Notes: a model not told the origin generated them from the letters alone. A stretch of DNA of 64,000 nucleotides from Geodermatophilus sp. DSM 45219 (GCF_900104025.1 NZ_FNIQ01000001.1:620001-684000), one strand, 5' to 3'. Shown: positions 1 through 8,913, numbered from the stretch's first letter. Translations and numbers: made by a program.

Positions 1-1
1 G

Positions 2-106
2 GCCGCCGGCGCCCGGGAGACGGCGCTCGGCGTGCTCCGCGGGGCGCCGGTCGAGGTGGACGTCGTGGTCATCGACCGCGCCGGCACCGTGGTGGGTCAC
101 GCCTGA
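2..106 (+). CDS. C-terminal end of a probable cobalt-precorrin-5B C1-methyltransferase (CbiD)
   Basis: Only the last 34 codons are in the window; the 5' part lies to the left. The visible tail contains VEVDVVVIDRAGTVVGHA before a TGA stop. A valine-rich strand followed by a hydrophobic-Asp-Arg-x-Gly turn and a short Val-Gly-x-Ala end resembles the C-terminus of CbiD-type methyltransferases, and the convergent neighbours are CobM and CobL, which act at nearby steps of corrin-ring synthesis. The stop region overlaps the 3' end of cobM by about 10 bp. The assignment rests mainly on context, and another B12-pathway protein is possible. Confidence 0.5.
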   Translation, partial: AAGARETALGVLRGAPVEVDVVVIDRAGTVVGHA

Positions 107-846
107 CCTCGGCATCGGGTCGTCGAGTAGAGGTGGCTGTCGGGGAACTCCGCCGCCGCGAGCACCGGGCCGACGACGACGACCGCCGTCCGCCTGACCC
201 CGGCCGCCTCCACCTGGCCGGCGATGTCGGCGAGCGTGCCGCGCAGCACCAGCTCGTCGTCCCGGCTGGCGCGGGCCACCACGGCGACCGGGCCGTCGTC
301 GCCGTAGTGCTCGGCCAGCTCTGGCGCGAGCTCGGCGATCCGCTGGACGGCGAGGTGCAGCACCAGCGTCGCGCCGGTCGCGGCGTAGGCGGCGAGCTGC
401 TCACCCGGCGGCATGGGGGTGGACCGGGCGCTGGTCCGGGTGAGGACGACGGTCTGCCCGACCCCGGGTACGGTCAGCTCCCGCTTGAGCGCCGCGGCGG
501 CGGCCGCGAACGCCGGCACCCCGGGCACGACCTCGTAGGGCACCCCGGCCGCGTCCAGCCGGCGCATCTGCTCGGCCATGGCGCTCCAGATCGACGGGTC
601 CCCGGAGTGCAGCCGGGCCACGTCGAGGCCCGCCTCGTGCGCGGCGACCAGCTCGGCGGTGATCCGGTCGAGGTCCAGGTCGGCGGTGTCGACCAGCCGG
701 GCACCGGCGGGCGCGGTGTCCAGCAGTTCGCGGGGCACCAGCGCACCGGCGTACAGGCACACCGGGGCGGCCGCGATGACGCGCGCCGCCCGCAGCGTGA
801 CCAGGTCCGCCGCACCCGGCCCCGCCCCGATGAAGAACACGGTCAC
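97..846 (-). CDS. cobM: Precorrin-4 C11-methyltransferase (CobM/CbiF)
   Basis: This 249-aa tetrapyrrole methylase transfers a methyl group from SAM to C11 of precorrin-4 in cobalamin synthesis. The N-terminus has the family glycine motif FIGAGPGAADLVTLRA, followed by a LHSGDPSIWSAMAEQ segment and a VVPGVPAFAAAAAAL segment that line the SAM and substrate cleft. Length matches the usual 250 aa. The start is a GTG at 844-846, preceded by a purine-rich AGGAGG-like stretch inside a short GC-rich palindromic remnant. It lies 40 bp downstream of cobL on the same strand, so the two are probably co-transcribed. Aerobic (CobM) and anaerobic (CbiF) forms cannot be told apart from sequence alone. Confidence 0.93.
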   Translation of the reverse strand: MTVFFIGAGPGAADLVTLRAARVIAAAPVCLYAGALVPRELLDTAPAGARLVDTADLDLDRITAELVAAHEAGLDVARLHSGDPSIWSAMAEQMRRLDAAGVPYEVVPGVPAFAAAAAALKRELTVPGVGQTVVLTRTSARSTPMPPGEQLAAYAATGATLVLHLAVQRIAELAPELAEHYGDDGPVAVVARASRDDELVLRGTLADIAGQVEAAGVRRTAVVVVGPVLAAAEFPDSHLYSTTRCRGQA

Positions 847-886
847 GGCACTGCCTTCCGCGCGCAGGAGGCACCGTGCGGGCCCC

Positions 887-2095
887 TCACCGGGTCACGC
901 TCCAGATGGTCACCGGCATCGCGGGCCTCCAGCCGGTGTAGCCGCCGACGGGCGTCGCACGTGCCACCGACAGCCGGGTCAGCTCGCCGCCGGCCCGGGC
1001 GCGCCACTCCGCCAGCACCGCCTCGCCCTCGACGGTCACCGCGTTGGCCACCAGCCGGCCGCCCGGGCGCAGCGCGGCCCAGCAGGTGTCCAGCAGCCCC
1101 TCGCCGGTGAGCCCGCCGCCGACGAACACCGCGTCCGGCGTGGGCAGCCCGGCCAGCGCGGCCGGCGCCCGGCCCTCGACCACCTGCAGCCCGGGGACGC
1201 CGAGCCGCACGGCGTTCTGCGCGATGCGCGCGGCGCGCTCCGCCGAGCTCTCCACCGCCACCGCCCGGCAGGAGGGGTGCACCCGCATCCACTCGACGCC
1301 GATCGAGCCCGCGCCGGCGCCGACGTCCCACAGCAGCTGGCCGGGCAGCGGCGCGAGCCGGGCCAGGGTGACCGCGCGGACGTCGCGCTTGGTGAGCTGG
1401 CCGTCGTGGGCGTAGGCGTCGTCCGGCAGGCCGGGCACGGTCGGCAGCGGCACGGTGCCGGGGTCGGCGGCCACCTCGACGGCGGTGACCACGAGCGGGT
1501 CGGGGTCGGCGTGCGGCCAGGCCGCGGCGGTGCCGGCCACCGCCCGCTCGGCGGGCCCGCCCAGCTGCGCGAGCGCGGTCAGCCGGCTGGCGCCGAGACC
1601 CCGCTCGGTGAGCAGCCGCGCCACCGCTGCGGGGGTGGTGCCGTCCGAGCCGAGCACCAGCAGCCGGCGTCCGGGGGTGGCGTGCGGCACGACCAGCTCC
1701 ACCGGCCGGCCGACCACCGACACCACCTGCGTGTCCTCCACCGCCCAGCCCAGCCGGGCACAGGCCAGCGTCACCGACGACGGGTGCGGCACCACCTCGA
1801 CCGCACCCGCCCCGTGCAGCCGGACGAGCGAGGTGCCGACGCCGGACAGCATCGGGTCCCCGCTGGCCAGCACGACCACCCGGCGGCCCGGGTGGTCGGT
1901 CGTCAGCGAGGCCAGCGCGGGCGCCATCGGCGAGGGCCAGGGCACCCGCTCCGCGGGGACGCCGTCCGGCACGAGGGCCAGCTGGCGGGCACTGCCGCGC
2001 AGCACGTCGGCGTCCTCGACGGCCCGGCGCGCACGGGGCGAGAGGCCGTCCCAGCCGTCCGCCCCGATGCCGACGACCACGATCGGCGTGCTCAC
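887..2095 (-). CDS. cobL: Precorrin-6Y C5,15-methyltransferase, decarboxylating (CobL; CbiE-CbiT fusion)
   Basis: The 402-aa protein fuses a CbiE-type tetrapyrrole methylase (residues about 1-200, starting STPIVVVGIGADG and with LASGDPMLSGVGTSL) to a CbiT-type Rossmann methyltransferase (about 210-402, with LLWDVGAGAGSIGVEWMR as SAM motif I and QLTKRDVRAVTLARL before it). It methylates C5 and C15 and removes the C12 acetate carboxyl. The open frame continues much further upstream, but GTG at 2093-2095 places the methylase glycine motif at the expected N-terminus; the frame beyond it overlaps def and other genes and is a shadow. cobM follows 40 bp downstream. Confidence 0.93.
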   Translation of the reverse strand: MSTPIVVVGIGADGWDGLSPRARRAVEDADVLRGSARQLALVPDGVPAERVPWPSPMAPALASLTTDHPGRRVVVLASGDPMLSGVGTSLVRLHGAGAVEVVPHPSSVTLACARLGWAVEDTQVVSVVGRPVELVVPHATPGRRLLVLGSDGTTPAAVARLLTERGLGASRLTALAQLGGPAERAVAGTAAAWPHADPDPLVVTAVEVAADPGTVPLPTVPGLPDDAYAHDGQLTKRDVRAVTLARLAPLPGQLLWDVGAGAGSIGVEWMRVHPSCRAVAVESSAERAARIAQNAVRLGVPGLQVVEGRAPAALAGLPTPDAVFVGGGLTGEGLLDTCWAALRPGGRLVANAVTVEGEAVLAEWRARAGGELTRLSVARATPVGGYTGWRPAMPVTIWSVTR

Positions 2096-2175
2096 GCCGA
2101 GTCCACGGGCGCGACTCCGCGCCGCCGTCCGCTCCTCGCTCGCTGGCGCTCGCTGCGATGCTCCCGCGGCCGTCG

Positions 2176-2733
2176 TCACGCCGGCAGCTCCCCCGCCGGT
2201 CCGGCGGCCTCGGCGAGCAGGCGCTCCCGCAGCTCCCCGGGCAGCCGGTCGACGTAGACGGTCCCGTCGAGGTGGTCGACCTCGTGCTGCAGGCAGCGGG
2301 CGGCCATCCCGGTCGCCTCGATCGACACCGGCGCACCCGCCACGTCGACGCCGTCCACCCGCGCGCGGAAGGCCCGCGGCAGCTCGGCGTACGGGCCGGG
2401 CACCGACAGGCAGCCCTCGTCGGTGACCTCCTCGGCCGGCTCGCCCTCGCGCGGCCCGAGCACGGTGAGCCCGGGGTTCACCACGTAGCCGACGACGTCC
2501 TCGCCGTCGGCGTCCGGGCAGTCGATGACGAAGACCCGCGCGTCGACGCCGATCTGGTTGGCGGCCAGGCCCACCCCGTCGGCGGCCTCCATGCTGGCGA
2601 ACATGTCGAGGACCAGGCGGCGGAGGTCCCGGCCGAACTCGGTCACCGGCGCGCACGACCGGTGCAGCACCGGGTTGCTGCCGTAGGTGACGATCGGCCG
2701 GGCGACGCCGCTGTAACGGCCGGGCAGGCGCAT
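2176..2733 (-). CDS. def: Peptide deformylase
   Basis: This removes the N-formyl group from nascent proteins. All three metal-site motifs are present: GVGLAANQIG (motif 1), EGCLS (motif 2, Cys ligand) and QHEVDHLDG (motif 3, HExxH with two His ligands and the catalytic Glu). The size of about 185 aa is normal for a bacterial enzyme. I start it at ATG 2731-2733 because a TAGGAT box lies 8 nt upstream, the pattern of a leaderless promoter; a GTG two codons earlier is the alternative. It is divergent from cobD and 80 bp upstream of cobL on the same strand. Confidence 0.95.
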   Translation of the reverse strand: MRLPGRYSGVARPIVTYGSNPVLHRSCAPVTEFGRDLRRLVLDMFASMEAADGVGLAANQIGVDARVFVIDCPDADGEDVVGYVVNPGLTVLGPREGEPAEEVTDEGCLSVPGPYAELPRAFRARVDGVDVAGAPVSIEATGMAARCLQHEVDHLDGTVYVDRLPGELRERLLAEAAGPAGELPA

Positions 2734-2777
2734 GACCACCGATCCTAGGGACGGCGCCCCGGCAGCCGGTTGGCACG

Positions 2778-3734
2778 ATGTCCGCCGTGCTGCTCCCGCG
2801 CGACCTGCCGACCGCCGCGGGGCTCGCCCTCGGCGCCGCCGCCGACCTGCTGCTGGCCGATCCCCGGCGGTGGCACCCGGTGGCCGGTTTCGGGCAGGGG
2901 GCCGCCGCCCTGGAGCGCCGGCTCTGGCGCGACTCGCGCGCTGCCGGCGCCGTGCACGCCGGGCTGCTGACCGGCGCGGCGACCGGGTTGGGCGCCGTCC
3001 TCGACCGGGTCACCCGCGGCCGCCCGGTCCCCCGGACGCTGGTCACCGCCGTCGCCACCTGGGCCGTGCTCGGCGGCACCTCACTGGGCCGCGCCGGGAC
3101 GGCGATGGCACGGACGCTGGACGACGGGGACCTGCCCGCCGCCCGCGCGCTGCTGCCCACCCTGGCCGGCCGCGACCCCTCCGGGCTGGGCGGGGACGAG
3201 CTGGCCCGGGCCACCGTCGAGTCGGTCGCGGAGAACACCTCCGACGCCGCCGTGGCGCCGCTGGTCTGGGGCGCGCTCGCCGGGCTTCCCGGGCTGCTGG
3301 GGTACCGGGCGGTCAACACCCTCGACGCCATGGTGGGCCACCGGTCGCCGCGGTACGCCCGCTTCGGCTGGGCGGCCGCCCGCACCGACGACGTCGCCAA
3401 CTGGCTGCCCGCCCGGCTCACCGCGGCGCTCACCGTGGCCACCGCCCCGGTGGCCGGGGGATCGGCGCGCGGCGCCTGGCGGACCTGGCTCCGGGACGGC
3501 GCGGCGCACCCGTCGCCCAACGCCGGCCGCTGCGAGGCGGCGCTGGCCGGCGCACTGGACCTGCGGCTGGGCGGCCGCAACGTCTACGGCACCCGGGTGG
3601 AGGACCGCCCGGCGCTCGGCAGCGGCCGCTCCCCCACGGCCGGCGACGTCCCCCGGGCCGTGCGGCTCTCCCGCACGGTGTGGACGGCGGCCGCCGCACT
3701 GGCCGCGACCGCCCGGGCGCTGCCCCGCTGCTGA
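2778..3734 (+). CDS. cobD: Adenosylcobinamide-phosphate synthase (CobD/CbiB)
   Basis: This integral membrane protein of about 318 aa attaches the aminopropanol side chain to adenosylcobyric acid. Diagnostic motifs are DLLLADPRRWHPVAGFG near the N-terminus, ESVAENTSDAAVAPLVWGAL in the centre, NTLDAMVGHRS with the conserved YARFGWAAARTDDVANWLPAR after it, and AHPSPNAGRCEAALAGAL. Several hydrophobic helices lie between them. The start at ATG 2778 follows the weak sequence TTGGCACGATG; GTG at 2787 is a possible alternative. The gene is divergent from def. Confidence 0.93.
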   Translation: MSAVLLPRDLPTAAGLALGAAADLLLADPRRWHPVAGFGQGAAALERRLWRDSRAAGAVHAGLLTGAATGLGAVLDRVTRGRPVPRTLVTAVATWAVLGGTSLGRAGTAMARTLDDGDLPAARALLPTLAGRDPSGLGGDELARATVESVAENTSDAAVAPLVWGALAGLPGLLGYRAVNTLDAMVGHRSPRYARFGWAAARTDDVANWLPARLTAALTVATAPVAGGSARGAWRTWLRDGAAHPSPNAGRCEAALAGALDLRLGGRNVYGTRVEDRPALGSGRSPTAGDVPRAVRLSRTVWTAAAALAATARALPRC

Positions 3735-3956
3735 CTCCCCGTTGCTGCCCGGACCCGTTCCGTAACGGTCTGGGAGCGGCGCACCGGGACACGCGGAGGC
3801 GGCGCCGACGGGCGTGCGTGTCGCGGCGGAACGTCGTACGGTCCTGGGAACGGAGTGGCCGGTGACCTGCGGGTCACCAGTGAACCGCGGTGGTCGAACA
3901 CACGGCACGCGGCGCCCCGGCCAGGTTCGGCCCGGCAGCAACCCCGTGGAGTCGAC
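3735..3956 (+). other. Untranslated leader/promoter region of the ANTAR gene
   Basis: No convincing coding frame is seen in these 222 bp. They contain two GGAAC repeats about 20 nt apart (near 3826 and 3847) and a small perfect hairpin, GGTGACC-TGCG-GGTCACC, at 3861-3878, about 80 nt before the ANTAR start. The hairpin is not the paired hexaloop structure known for ANTAR target RNAs. A GTGGAG ribosome binding site is near 3946. Confidence 0.4.
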
Positions 3957-4694
3957 ATGACCACGACCCCGTACCCGACGCTCCCCCGCAGCACGGCCTC
4001 CAGCGCCCGTCCGGCACCGCAGCCGGCACGCCCCGCACCGTCCGCCCGGCGGCTGGCCGGCCGCTACCGGTACGACCGGGGGGCCGACACGTGGACCTGG
4101 TCCCCGGAGATGTCCGTGCTGCTCAACCTCGCCCCCAACGGCGCCCACCCGTGCACCGAGCTGCTGGTCCGGTCCCTGCACCAGGGCGACCGGCCGCGCG
4201 CCCTGGACGCGATCGCCGGCGCCTGCGCCACCGGCGCGCCCTTCGCCCTGCGGGTGCGGCTGGGCAGCCGCGGCGGCGGGGAGCGTCCCGCCGTCCTCGT
4301 CGGCGAGCCCGTCCTGGACGCGGCCGGGGCGGTCGACGCCCTCGAGGGCGTGCTGGTCGAGGTACCCCCGGAGCCGCGCCCGCCGGCGTCCCCCGCGGGT
4401 TCCGCCGACGCCGGGGCGGACCGGGTCACCGCCCTGGAGACCGAGGTGAGCCAGCTGCGCACCGCGATGAGCAGCCGGGCCGCCATCGAGCAGGCCAAGG
4501 GCATCCTCATGCTGATCACCAGCTGCGGTGAGCAGGTGGCCTTCGACCTGCTGGCGCACATCTCGAGCAACTCCCACCGCAAGGTGCGCGACGTCGCCGT
4601 GGCCATCGTCGAGTCGGCGGCCGGGCACGCCGGGCTGCCCGAGGACATCCAGGCGCTCGTCCGCGACGTCTGCCCACCCCGGCCGCACCACTAG
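3957..4694 (+). CDS. ANTAR-domain transcription antitermination regulator
   Basis: The protein has 245 aa. Residues about 1-40 are a Pro/Ala-rich low-complexity head. About 40-150 read as a PAS-like sensory fold ([19 protein letters not shown] at its start). The C-terminal 70 aa are an ANTAR RNA-binding domain with the hallmark [11 protein letters not shown] helix preceded by a coiled-coil stretch ([18 protein letters not shown]). ANTAR proteins bind nascent RNA and prevent termination. The start at ATG 3957 is chosen because GTGGAG lies 8 nt upstream; an earlier in-frame GTG at 3855 would only add a GC-rich extension without homology features. A strong hairpin follows the stop. Confidence 0.85.
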   Translation: MTTTPYPTLPRSTASSARPAPQPARPAPSARRLAGRYRYDRGADTWTWSPEMSVLLNLAPNGAHPCTELLVRSLHQGDRPRALDAIAGACATGAPFALRVRLGSRGGGERPAVLVGEPVLDAAGAVDALEGVLVEVPPEPRPPASPAGSADAGADRVTALETEVSQLRTAMSSRAAIEQAKGILMLITSCGEQVAFDLLAHISSNSHRKVRDVAVAIVESAAGHAGLPEDIQALVRDVCPPRPHH

Positions 4695-4710
4695 GACACG
4701 CCAGGCGCGC

Positions 4711-4747
4711 CGTGCGCCCCGGGAGCGGACCGCTCCCGGGGCGCACG
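4711..4747. terminator. Strong hairpin terminator after the ANTAR gene
   Basis: A perfect 17-bp stem (CGTGCGCCCCGGGAGCG and its complement) with a GAC triloop, 16 nt after the ANTAR stop. It has no U-tract, as is common for actinobacterial hairpin terminators. Confidence 0.8.
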
Positions 4748-4807
4748 GGATGATGCCGCTGTCGCCGGTGGCCGCCGGCGGTCCCCGACCCGAGAGGGGA
4801 ACGCGGC

Positions 4808-5467
4808 GTGCTCTACCTGGTCGTCCGGTTCCTGCTGCGCCCGTTGTTCCGCATCGCCTTCCGGATGCGCGTCACGGGGCGGGAGAACGTGCCGCTCACC
4901 GGCCCGGTGATCCTGGCGAGCAACCACCTGTCGTTCATCGACAGCATGGTGATCCCGCTGTCGGCACCGCGCCGCGTGCACTACCTGGCCAAGGCGGAGT
5001 ACTTCACCGGCCGCGGCGTCGGCGGCTGGCTCACCCGGACGCTGTTCACCGCGCTCGGTGCGATGCCGGTGCAGCGGCAGACCTCCCGGGCCGCGCAGGA
5101 GGCGCTGGACACCGCGCTGGCCGTGCTGCGCCGCGGCGAGGGCTTCGGCATCTACCCGGAGGGCACCCGCTCGCGCGACGGCCGGCTGGCCCGCGGGAAG
5201 ACCGGGGTCGCCTGGCTGGCGCTCACCGCCGACTGCCCCGTCGTCCCGGTGGCCGTGCACGGCACGGACAGGGTGCAGCCGGTGGACTCCCGGTGGCCGC
5301 GTCCGCACAAGGTGTCGGTCACCTTCGGCGAACCGCTGACCTTCCCCGAGCAGCGCGGGATGGCCCGCAACGGCCGGGCCCGCCGGGTGGTGACCGACCG
5401 GATCATGGAGGCGATCGCCGAGCTGTCGGGCCAGGAGAAGGCCGGCTGGGGGCAGCCGGCGGCATGA
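4808..5467 (+). CDS. plsC: 1-acyl-sn-glycerol-3-phosphate acyltransferase (PlsC family)
   Basis: The 219-aa membrane-associated protein belongs to the LPLAT family that acylates lysophosphatidic acid. It shows NHLSFIDSM (the catalytic HX4D block), [42 protein letters not shown] (EGTR block) and VPVAVHG (last block) in the right order. The start is GTG 4808 with GAGAGGGGAAC upstream. The stop overlaps the cobQ start as ATGA, so the two are translationally coupled, an unexpected pairing of lipid and B12 genes. Confidence 0.9.
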   Translation: MLYLVVRFLLRPLFRIAFRMRVTGRENVPLTGPVILASNHLSFIDSMVIPLSAPRRVHYLAKAEYFTGRGVGGWLTRTLFTALGAMPVQRQTSRAAQEALDTALAVLRRGEGFGIYPEGTRSRDGRLARGKTGVAWLALTADCPVVPVAVHGTDRVQPVDSRWPRPHKVSVTFGEPLTFPEQRGMARNGRARRVVTDRIMEAIAELSGQEKAGWGQPAA

Positions 5468-7014
5468 GCGGGGCCATTCCGCGGCGCCCGGCCTCCGGCG
5501 GCGCCCTGCTCGTCGCCGGGACGACGTCGGACGCCGGCAAGTCGGTCGTGACCGCCGGCATCTGCCGCTGGCTGGTGCGCCAAGGGGTCTCGGTGGCCCC
5601 GTTCAAGGCGCAGAACATGAGCAACAACTCGGTGGTCACCCCGGACGGCGCGGAGATCGGCCGGGCGCAGGTGATGCAGGCCGCGGCCGCCCGCGTCGCA
5701 CCCGAGGCGGCGATGAACCCGGTGCTGCTCAAGCCCGGCGGCGAGGACTCCAGCCAGGTCGTCGTCCTGGGCCGGGCGGTCGCGGACGTGACCGCGCTGT
5801 CCTACCGGCCGATGAAGGCCGCGCTGCTGGAGCAGGTGCTCGCCAGCCTCGCCGACCTGCGCTCCCGGTTCGACGTGGTGGTCTGCGAGGGCGCCGGCTC
5901 CCCCACCGAGATCAACCTGCGCGCCGACGACATCGCCAACATGGGCCTGGCCACCGCCGCCGGGCTGCCGGTGGTCGTCGTCGGCGACATCGACCGCGGC
6001 GGGGTCTTCGCCGCCCTCTACGGCACCGTCGCGCTCATGCCGCCGGCCGACCAGCGCCTGGTCGCCGGCTTCCTGGTCAACAAGTTCCGCGGCGACGTCC
6101 GGCTGCTGCGGCCCGGCGTCGACCGGCTCACCGCGCTCACCGGCCGCCCGACCCTCGGCGTGCTGCCGTGGCTGCCCGGTGCCGCGCTGGACGTCGAGGA
6201 CTCCCTCGGCATCCCCACCGGCGTCTCCTCGGCCGGCCCGCCGCACGGCGAGGACGCGCTGCGGGTCGTCGCCGCCCGGCTGCCGCGGCTGTCCAACTCC
6301 ACCGACCTCGACGCGCTGGCCGCCGAGCCGGGCGTGCTCGTCCGCTACGCCACGCGGCCGGAGGAGCTCGCCGACGCCGACCTCGTCGTGCTGCCCGGCA
6401 CCCGCGCCACGGTGGCCGACCTCGGCTGGCTGCGCCGCACCGGCCTGGCCGACGCGGTCGCCCGGCACGCCGCCGCGGGCCGGCCGGTGCTGGGCATCTG
6501 CGGCGGCCACCAGATGCTGGCCCGCACGATCACCGACGACGTCGAGTCACGGGCCGGCACCGTGCCCGGGCTCGGCCTGCTGCCCGCCGACGTCCGCTTC
6601 GCGCCGGACAAGACCCTCGGCCGCCCGGTGGGCACGGCGCTCGGGCAGCAGGTGCGCGGCTACGAGATCCACCACGGCGTCGTCACCGTGGACTGGGCCT
6701 GCGACCACCCTCCCGCCGAGCCGTTCCTCGACGGCGCCCGCGCCGGCTCGGTCTTCGGCACGACGTGGCACGGCGCGCTGGAGGACGACGGCTTCCGCCG
6801 GGCGTTCCTCACCGAGGTCGCCCGCGTGGCCGGGCGCCGCTTCCGGCCGGCGCCGGACACCGACTTCGCCGCCGTCCGGGAGCGGCGGCTGGACGCCCTC
6901 GGCGACCTGGTGGCCGAGCACGCCGACACCGACGCGCTGTGGCGGCTGGTCGAGGAGGGCGTCCCGGCCGGCCTGCCGCTGCTCCCGCCCGGGGACGCGC
7001 TCAGCCCTCGGTGA
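5464..7014 (+). CDS. cobQ: Cobyric acid synthase (CobQ/CbiP)
   Basis: The 516-aa enzyme amidates four side chains of adenosylcobyrinate a,c-diamide. The N-terminal half is a dethiobiotin-synthetase-like ATPase ([20 protein letters not shown]-loop, [25 protein letters not shown]). The C-terminal half is a class I glutamine amidotransferase with the nucleophile in [14 protein letters not shown] and the catalytic His in [13 protein letters not shown]. The start is the ATG in the ATGA overlap with plsC; frames further upstream are shadows. The 3' end overlaps the convergent thioesterase gene by 14 bp. Confidence 0.96.
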   Translation: MSGAIPRRPASGGALLVAGTTSDAGKSVVTAGICRWLVRQGVSVAPFKAQNMSNNSVVTPDGAEIGRAQVMQAAAARVAPEAAMNPVLLKPGGEDSSQVVVLGRAVADVTALSYRPMKAALLEQVLASLADLRSRFDVVVCEGAGSPTEINLRADDIANMGLATAAGLPVVVVGDIDRGGVFAALYGTVALMPPADQRLVAGFLVNKFRGDVRLLRPGVDRLTALTGRPTLGVLPWLPGAALDVEDSLGIPTGVSSAGPPHGEDALRVVAARLPRLSNSTDLDALAAEPGVLVRYATRPEELADADLVVLPGTRATVADLGWLRRTGLADAVARHAAAGRPVLGICGGHQMLARTITDDVESRAGTVPGLGLLPADVRFAPDKTLGRPVGTALGQQVRGYEIHHGVVTVDWACDHPPAEPFLDGARAGSVFGTTWHGALEDDGFRRAFLTEVARVAGRRFRPAPDTDFAAVRERRLDALGDLVAEHADTDALWRLVEEGVPAGLPLLPPGDALSPR

Positions 7015-7390
7015 GTGCCGCCCGGACGTCGTCCGGCCAGGGAGTGGAGCGCCCGTCGGCGATGCCCACGTAGGTGTTCCGGACGACGCAGCAGACCCGC
7101 TCGCCGACGCGCACGGTGAACCGCACGGCCACGCTGGTGCGGCCCACCTCCTCCGTCTCGGCGTCCACGGCGACGGTGTCGCCCCACCGGGCCGACGACG
7201 ACCACTCCAGGGAGCTGGCCTTCACCACGGGCTCCACCCCGCGGGCCACCAGCTCGTCCCAGGGCAGGCCGCGCGACGCCCACCAGAGGTTGGAGGCCTC
7301 GTCGGCCCAGGTCAGGTAGTGGGCGTTGAAGACCACGCCCTGCTGGTCGCACTCGACGTACCGGACCGGGGAGCTCCACTGCGCGGGCAC
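7001..7390 (-). CDS. Acyl-CoA thioesterase of the 4HBT/YbgC hotdog family
   Basis: A 129-aa single hotdog domain. [19 protein letters not shown] contains the family's conserved Asp-x-x-Gly-Val-x-(F/Y)-x-x-x-Tyr active-site loop (a DxxG variant of the YbgC Asp-Ala-Xxx-Gly motif), followed by the long helix and a beta-sheet ending in RNTYVGI. It probably hydrolyses acyl-CoA thioesters; the substrate cannot be told. The start is GTG 7390, with TAGCGT 8 nt upstream suggesting a leaderless transcript. It overlaps the cobQ 3' end by 14 bp and is divergent from the PPOX gene. Confidence 0.88.
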   Translation of the reverse strand: MPAQWSSPVRYVECDQQGVVFNAHYLTWADEASNLWWASRGLPWDELVARGVEPVVKASSLEWSSSARWGDTVAVDAETEEVGRTSVAVRFTVRVGERVCCVVRNTYVGIADGRSTPWPDDVRAALTEG

Positions 7391-7423
7391 GGAGGGCCAC
7401 GCTAGCCGGGCTACGGTGCACCC
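7391..7423. promoter_or_regulatory. Back-to-back leaderless promoters
   Basis: The 33 bp between two divergent starts hold a TAGCGT box reading left (8 nt before GTG 7390) and a TACGGT box reading right (7412-7417 region, 6 nt before GTG 7424). Both fit the TAnnnT -10 element of leaderless actinobacterial transcripts. Confidence 0.5.
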
Positions 7424-8023
7424 GTGGAGACCGCTGCCGACGTCCTGGCCGGCTACCGACCGCCTTCCCAGCTGGTGCAGGACAAGGTGATCGACCACCT
7501 GGACCGGCACTGCCGGGCCTTCATCGCGCTGTCGCCGTTCGCCACGCTGGCCACGGCTGCTCCCGACGGCTGGCCGGACGTCTCCCCGCGGGGTGGTGAC
7601 CCGGGGTTCGCGAGGGTGCTCGGCGAGCGGACGCTGGCCCTCCCGGACCGGCAGGGCAACAACCGGGTGGACGGTCTCCGCAACGCCGTGGGCAACCCGC
7701 GCGCCGCCCTGCTGTTCTTCGTGCCCGGTGTCGAGGAGACCCTCAAGGTCTTCGGGACGGCGACCCTCGTCGGACCGGACGACCTCGGCGTGGACCTGAC
7801 CGAGTTCGGCCGCCCGCCGCGGTCGGTGCTGGTGCTGACCGTCGAGCGGGCGTACTTCCAGTGCGGCAAGGCGGTCATGCGCTCGGGGCTGTGGGACGCC
7901 GACCGTCAGGTGGAGCGCTCGGCCTTCCCGTCGCTGGGCGAGGTGCTGCGCGACCACTGCGGGCTGGACACGCCCCTGCCCGGACAGGCGGAGATGCGCG
8001 CCGAGCTGGCGACGGAGCTCTGA
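7424..8023 (+). CDS. Pyridoxamine 5'-phosphate oxidase-family FMN-binding protein (MSMEG_1061 type)
   Basis: The 199-aa split-barrel flavoprotein shows the family pattern FATLATAAPDGWPDVSPRGGDPGF followed by LPDRQGNNRVDGLRNAVGNPRAALLFF, typical of the actinobacterial MSMEG_1061-like PPOX group. The domain spans almost the whole protein. These proteins bind FMN (or F420) and are usually oxidoreductases of unknown substrate. The start GTG 7424 lies 6 nt after a TACGGT box. A hairpin terminator follows the stop. Confidence 0.85.
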   Translation: METAADVLAGYRPPSQLVQDKVIDHLDRHCRAFIALSPFATLATAAPDGWPDVSPRGGDPGFARVLGERTLALPDRQGNNRVDGLRNAVGNPRAALLFFVPGVEETLKVFGTATLVGPDDLGVDLTEFGRPPRSVLVLTVERAYFQCGKAVMRSGLWDADRQVERSAFPSLGEVLRDHCGLDTPLPGQAEMRAELATEL

Positions 8024-8028
8024 CGGAG

Positions 8029-8083
8029 GACCTCCCTGCCCCCCACCGTTCGCCGGCTCACGACGGGTCCGGGCAGGGAGGTC
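8029..8083. terminator. Long-stem hairpin after the PPOX gene
   Basis: A 13-bp inverted repeat (GACCTCCCTGCCC and GGGCAGGGAGGTC) separated by about 29 nt, directly after the PPOX stop and before the next gene's promoter. Confidence 0.6.
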
Positions 8084-8117
8084 GGAACCCGTCAGCGGTG
8101 TGCCCTACCGTCCGCGC

Positions 8118-8543
8118 ATGGCCACCGATGTCCAGGTCGTAGTCGACTCCGCCGACCCGCACGGGCTGGCCGACTGGTGGGCCGAGGCCCTCGGCTGGCA
8201 GGTCGAGCAGCAGGACGAGGCGTTCATCCGCCGCATGGTGGAGACGGGCGCGGCGACCGAGGCCGACACCACCACCTACCGCGGTGCGCTGGTGTGGCGG
8301 TCGGGCGCGGCGCTGAACTCCCCCGATCCCGGCCGCCCCCGCGTGCTGTTCCAGCGGGTGCCCGAGGCCAAGACGGTCAAGAACCGCGTGCACCTCGACC
8401 TGCACGTGGGCCCGGGACGGCGCGAGGACGAGGTCGCCCGGCTGGTGCGGCTCGGCGCGACCGAGCTGCACCGGGGCGCGCAGGGGCCGTACGAGTGGGC
8501 CACGCTCGCCGACCCCGAGGGCAACGAGTTCTGCGTCGCCTGA
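8118..8543 (+). CDS. VOC (glyoxalase/bleomycin-resistance fold) family protein
   Basis: The 141-aa protein has two beta-alpha-beta-beta-beta halves: VQVVVDSADPHGLADWWAEALGW at the start and HLDLHVGPGRREDEVARLVRLGA in the second half, ending WATLADPEGNEFCVA. This is the standard signature of glyoxalase-like actinobacterial proteins (Glyoxalase_6 type). Function is unknown. ATG 8118 is preferred over GTG 8100 because TACCGT at 8106-8111 lies 6 nt before it, the leaderless pattern. Confidence 0.87.
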   Translation: MATDVQVVVDSADPHGLADWWAEALGWQVEQQDEAFIRRMVETGAATEADTTTYRGALVWRSGAALNSPDPGRPRVLFQRVPEAKTVKNRVHLDLHVGPGRREDEVARLVRLGATELHRGAQGPYEWATLADPEGNEFCVA

Positions 8544-8607
8544 CAGACGACCCCCTGTGCCCCGCCGCTAGCAGGCTCGCACCAGGCCCCGTCCAGAGCT
8601 CGTCGCC

Positions 8608-8662
8608 GGCCCCGTCCGGGGCACCGCCCCGAGCGGAGCGAGGGGTGGGGAGGACGGGGTCC
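8608..8662. repeat. Dispersed intergenic hairpin repeat, copy 1
   Basis: Outer arms GGCCCCGTCC and GGACGGGGTCC, inner arms rich in CCGCCCC and GGGGTGGGG, loop near GAGCGGAGCGA. Partial extra arms occur at 8585-8594 and 8677-8688. Related copies are at 12332, 36197, 44707 and 49240. It sits in the 175-bp spacer between two convergent genes, so it may act as a bidirectional terminator. Confidence 0.75.
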
Positions 8663-8718
8663 TCCCACGGTGAGGCGGACGGGGTCCCGCTGCCTGCAGA
8701 GGGCCCGCCCTGCGGGGG

Positions 8719-8913
8719 CTACCCGGCGCGCAGGTCGCGGGCGAGCCTCCGGTAGGCGACCGTGCGTTCGGCCAGGGCCCGGCGGCGGGACCGGCTGCGG
8801 CGGCCGGCGCCCAGATAGCGTGCGTCCTCCACGAGCTGGAAGGCGGCGAGCACGCTCGCCTTCACCTCGCGCCCCCGCGGCGAAGCAGGGGGAAGCGGCT
8901 CAGCCGAGGTCAT
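8719..8913 (-). CDS. Small basic hypothetical protein
   Basis: The frame codes for 64 aa from ATG 8911-8913. The middle and C-terminal part (residues 18-64) is predicted helical and strongly basic, with GAGRRSRSRRRALAERTVAYRRLARDL. I do not recognise a family. The gene is divergent from the MazF-like gene and convergent with the VOC gene, and the frame fills a space no other good frame explains. It may be a real small protein, but no motif proves it. Confidence 0.4.
   Translation of the reverse strand: MTSAEPLPPASPRGREVKASVLAAFQLVEDARYLGAGRRSRSRRRALAERTVAYRRLARDLRAG

Noticed and set aside
887..3580. A minus-strand open frame of nearly 900 codons through cobL, def and cobD
   Set aside because: Only the 3' 402 codons have tetrapyrrole-methylase features; the rest is antisense or out of frame to def and cobD and has low-complexity Arg/Ala/Pro composition, a normal effect of very high GC.
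3861..3878. ANTAR-type two-hexaloop antiterminator in front of the ANTAR gene
   Set aside because: Only a single stem with a 4-nt loop is present, without the A1/G4 hexaloop pair.
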